Part shown: positions 5,225-6,733 of the stretch, piece after piece
Position numbering within the stretch: the first letter of the stretch is position 1
Layout of the letters: each line of letters starts with the position of its first letter
Assembly: GCA_002471865.1 (NCBI GenBank)
Contig: DKQU01000020.1
Coordinates: 1-6,733, forward strand
Source: Fidelibacterota bacterium UBA7300
GTDB lineage: Bacteria > Fidelibacterota > Marinisomatia > Marinisomatales > UBA2128
DNA: 6,733 nucleotides
Direction: 5' to 3'
Notes under the pieces: model-generated
The model's input: only the letters and a program-made list of their open reading frames with translations
What the model was told of the DNA's origin: nothing
The model's database searches: none
Made by a program: the position numbers and the translations under genes

Positions 5225-6733
5225 TTAAATCTTTATCCGCTTAGTCACCCAACTCTCCAGACCATCTGCCAACAAAATCTTCTGAGCAGTAACTCCAACA
5301 GGCAAAAACCTGAATTCTCCCTTTTCAGTTTTGACTAACGACTGTTTAAAATCAATTGTTGCTTGGATTTCAGTCCGGACAGAAAGTTTTTTCCTGTCAA
5401 TGGTTCTTTTAAGATTCTCTATGAGCTCTGGACATTCCAAGATTATAAAACCGTTGTTAAGAGCATTACGAGCGTAGGTCTGGCTGAACGATCCGGCGAT
5501 GACCATCTGAATGCCTCGGTATTTCAACGCAGTAGCTGCCTGTTCCCGAGAGCTGCCTGTACCAAAGTTAAAACCGCCTACCAGAATATCACCTTTCTGC
5601 ACTAGCTCACCGAATGAGGGATCGTAATTTTCCATGACCACTTTTGCCATTTTTTCTGGAGGATAATCATCAATGTACGTGTACTTCCCGGGGTAGATGC
5701 CGTCCGTGTTGAGATTATCCTGATGGCAGAAAATGAGTTCTCCTGTCATCTTTTCCGGAAAGCCCGGAGTGATCTCGATATCAGGCAATTCTGACTTAGG
5801 CACTTCGTTCGCTTGATAATTTCCACCCGCTTTCACCGAGTCGTATTCAGCCGGCGACGATATTTTTCCCGTTACAGCTGATGCTGCTACCACCGCTGGT
5901 GATGCCAGATAGACTTTAGAATCCGGGGAACCCATCCGCCCTTTAAAGTTGCGATTTGTCGCTGAGATGCCTACTTCGCCATCTTCCAGCAGACCCATCC
6001 CAAGGCCAATGCACGGCCCACATCCCGGCGGAAGCGGAATAGCTCCCGCATCTATCAGCGTCTTCCAATCACCTCGCCGCTCGCTCTCTGCCAGAACTTC
6101 GCTGGATGCCGGCGCTGCATAAAATTCTACATCGTGCGCTACTTTCTTTCCGCGAACAACATCCGCTGCAGCAGAAAGATCGCTGACCCGACTGTTCACA
6201 CACGAGATTAGATAAGCTTTATTAATCGCGATTTCTTCTTTTGCCATGACAGCTACTTCGGTCATATTTTTTAAGTTATCCGGACCCGCACAGTATGGGC
6301 GGACAGTGGCAAGATCGAGAGAAATGTCAACTGCATAAAAAGCATCATCGTCCGCAGTGATACTATTTTCTTCGAGTTGCTGCAGACGCTCTTTACTCAA
6401 CCTGGGATGACTGCCGCTGCCGTCCTCATCTGACGGAACACCGGGCAAGCCGCGTTCGCTCACAAATTCTGACTGCTCCTGCAACCACTCCAATATTACT
6501 GTATCCACCGGGAAAACGCCTGCCAATGCGCCCCATTCCGTTGTCATATTGGCGATTGTGAGTCGTTCATCTACCGACAGTCCGGTGACCCCATCACCTG
6601 TGAATTCTATAGCATGATTCAAAACTTCGTCATTGTTGAACAGACCGCACAGCGTGATTATCACATCTTTTCCTGTCACTCCCGGGAGCAGCTTGCCGGT
6701 AAGTTCCAATCGCGCTACAGGCGGAACTTGCCA
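5225..6733 (-). CDS. Homoaconitase/aconitase of fungal Lys4 type, fused large and small domains (N-terminus beyond right edge)
   Basis: 502 residues are visible and the frame stays open to the right edge (visible start W-Q-V-P-P-V-A-R), so the first ~180 residues, with the N-terminal aconitase motifs, are missing. An apparent TTG start at 6709 is only an internal Leu codon. The protein is a [4Fe-4S] hydro-lyase that isomerises a tricarboxylate through its cis-aconitate form. Cluster ligands are Cys178 (SCVNSR), Cys238 and Cys241 (PGCGPC). Substrate residues include SATNRNFKGRMGS and the GSSREQA loop (393-399, Ser/Arg catalytic pair). Residues up to about 300 are the LeuC-like part; from about 329 (FCHQDNLNTDGIYPGKYTY) is the LeuD-like swivel domain, ending YARNALNNGF and DGLESWV. 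Several stretches (GKDVIITLCGLFN, NHAIEFTG, RLTIANMTTEWGAL, NLNTDGIYPGKYTY, GFNFGTGSSREQAATAL) closely recall fungal homoaconitase Lys4, more than mitochondrial-type aconitase. Substrate could be homocitrate or citrate. It lies upstream of the dehydrogenase gene. Confidence 0.88.
   Translation of the reverse strand, partial: WQVPPVARLELTGKLLPGVTGKDVIITLCGLFNNDEVLNHAIEFTGDGVTGLSVDERLTIANMTTEWGALAGVFPVDTVILEWLQEQSEFVSERGLPGVPSDEDGSGSHPRLSKERLQQLEENSITADDDAFYAVDISLDLATVRPYCAGPDNLKNMTEVAVMAKEEIAINKAYLISCVNSRVSDLSAAADVVRGKKVAHDVEFYAAPASSEVLAESERRGDWKTLIDAGAIPLPPGCGPCIGLGMGLLEDGEVGISATNRNFKGRMGSPDSKVYLASPAVVAASAVTGKISSPAEYDSVKAGGNYQANEVPKSELPDIEITPGFPEKMTGELIFCHQDNLNTDGIYPGKYTYIDDYPPEKMAKVVMENYDPSFGELVQKGDILVGGFNFGTGSSREQAATALKYRGIQMVIAGSFSQTYARNALNNGFIILECPELIENLKRTIDRKKLSVRTEIQATIDFKQSLVKTEKGEFRFLPVGVTAQKILLADGLESWVTKRIKI

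Noticed and set aside
6707..6709. TTG as the start codon of the homoaconitase-like gene
   Set aside because: The frame continues open to the right edge with W-Q-V-P-P-V-A-R, which fits the W-x-x-V-P-x-x-(I/A)-(K/R) segment seen in the family just before this point, so the gene is cut by the window and TTG is an internal Leu codon.
1..6733. Mobile elements, CRISPR arrays, tRNA or long repeats
   Set aside because: Gene density is high, intergenic gaps are all under 70 bp, and no direct or inverted repeats of useful length, transposase motifs or cloverleaf sequences were noticed by eye.

Overview
The window looks like a chromosomal, mostly metabolic segment from a bacterium of the Fibrobacterota-Chlorobiota-Bacteroidota (FCB) group. 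Three things suggest this. The left edge carries the start of the GlmU-like nucleotidyltransferase typical of Bacteroidota and relatives. The methylmalonyl-CoA mutase is of the split type. Gene starts with a clear Shine-Dalgarno sequence are few. A Marinimicrobia-like (SAR406) lineage would fit, but that is a guess from sequence feel and not a phylogeny. No mobile element, CRISPR array, tRNA or rRNA was seen.

Layout. On the minus strand at the left (1-682), a short protein resembling the N-terminal half of a family 9 glycosyltransferase overlaps by ATGA with the GlmU-like gene, which runs off the left edge. A 54-bp AT-rich divergent spacer follows. A plus-strand block (737-4031) then holds a 69-codon biotin carboxylase/biotin carrier remnant, a TerB-J-domain (DjlA-like) protein, the catalytic subunit of methylmalonyl-CoA mutase, and a biotin-protein ligase without a DNA-binding domain. 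A minus-strand pair (4037-6733) converges on this block with only 5 bp between stop codons. It consists of a fungal Lys4-type homoaconitase/aconitase, cut by the right edge, followed by an isocitrate/homoisocitrate-type dehydrogenase.

How the genes may work together. The plus-strand block reads as a propionyl-CoA to succinyl-CoA module: biotin-dependent carboxylation, biotin ligation and B12-dependent mutation. Its carboxylase, however, is reduced to its first ~28 residues joined to the last ~40. The minus-strand pair catalyses two consecutive kinds of step, hydratase/isomerase then oxidative decarboxylase. It could serve the TCA cycle (citrate to 2-oxoglutarate) or the alpha-aminoadipate route (homocitrate to 2-oxoadipate), and the visible residues point in both directions.

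The observations most worth following are the in-frame, internally deleted carboxylase gene and the bacterial occurrence of a Lys4-type homoaconitase next to a dehydrogenase with mixed substrate signatures and NADP-type cofactor residues.
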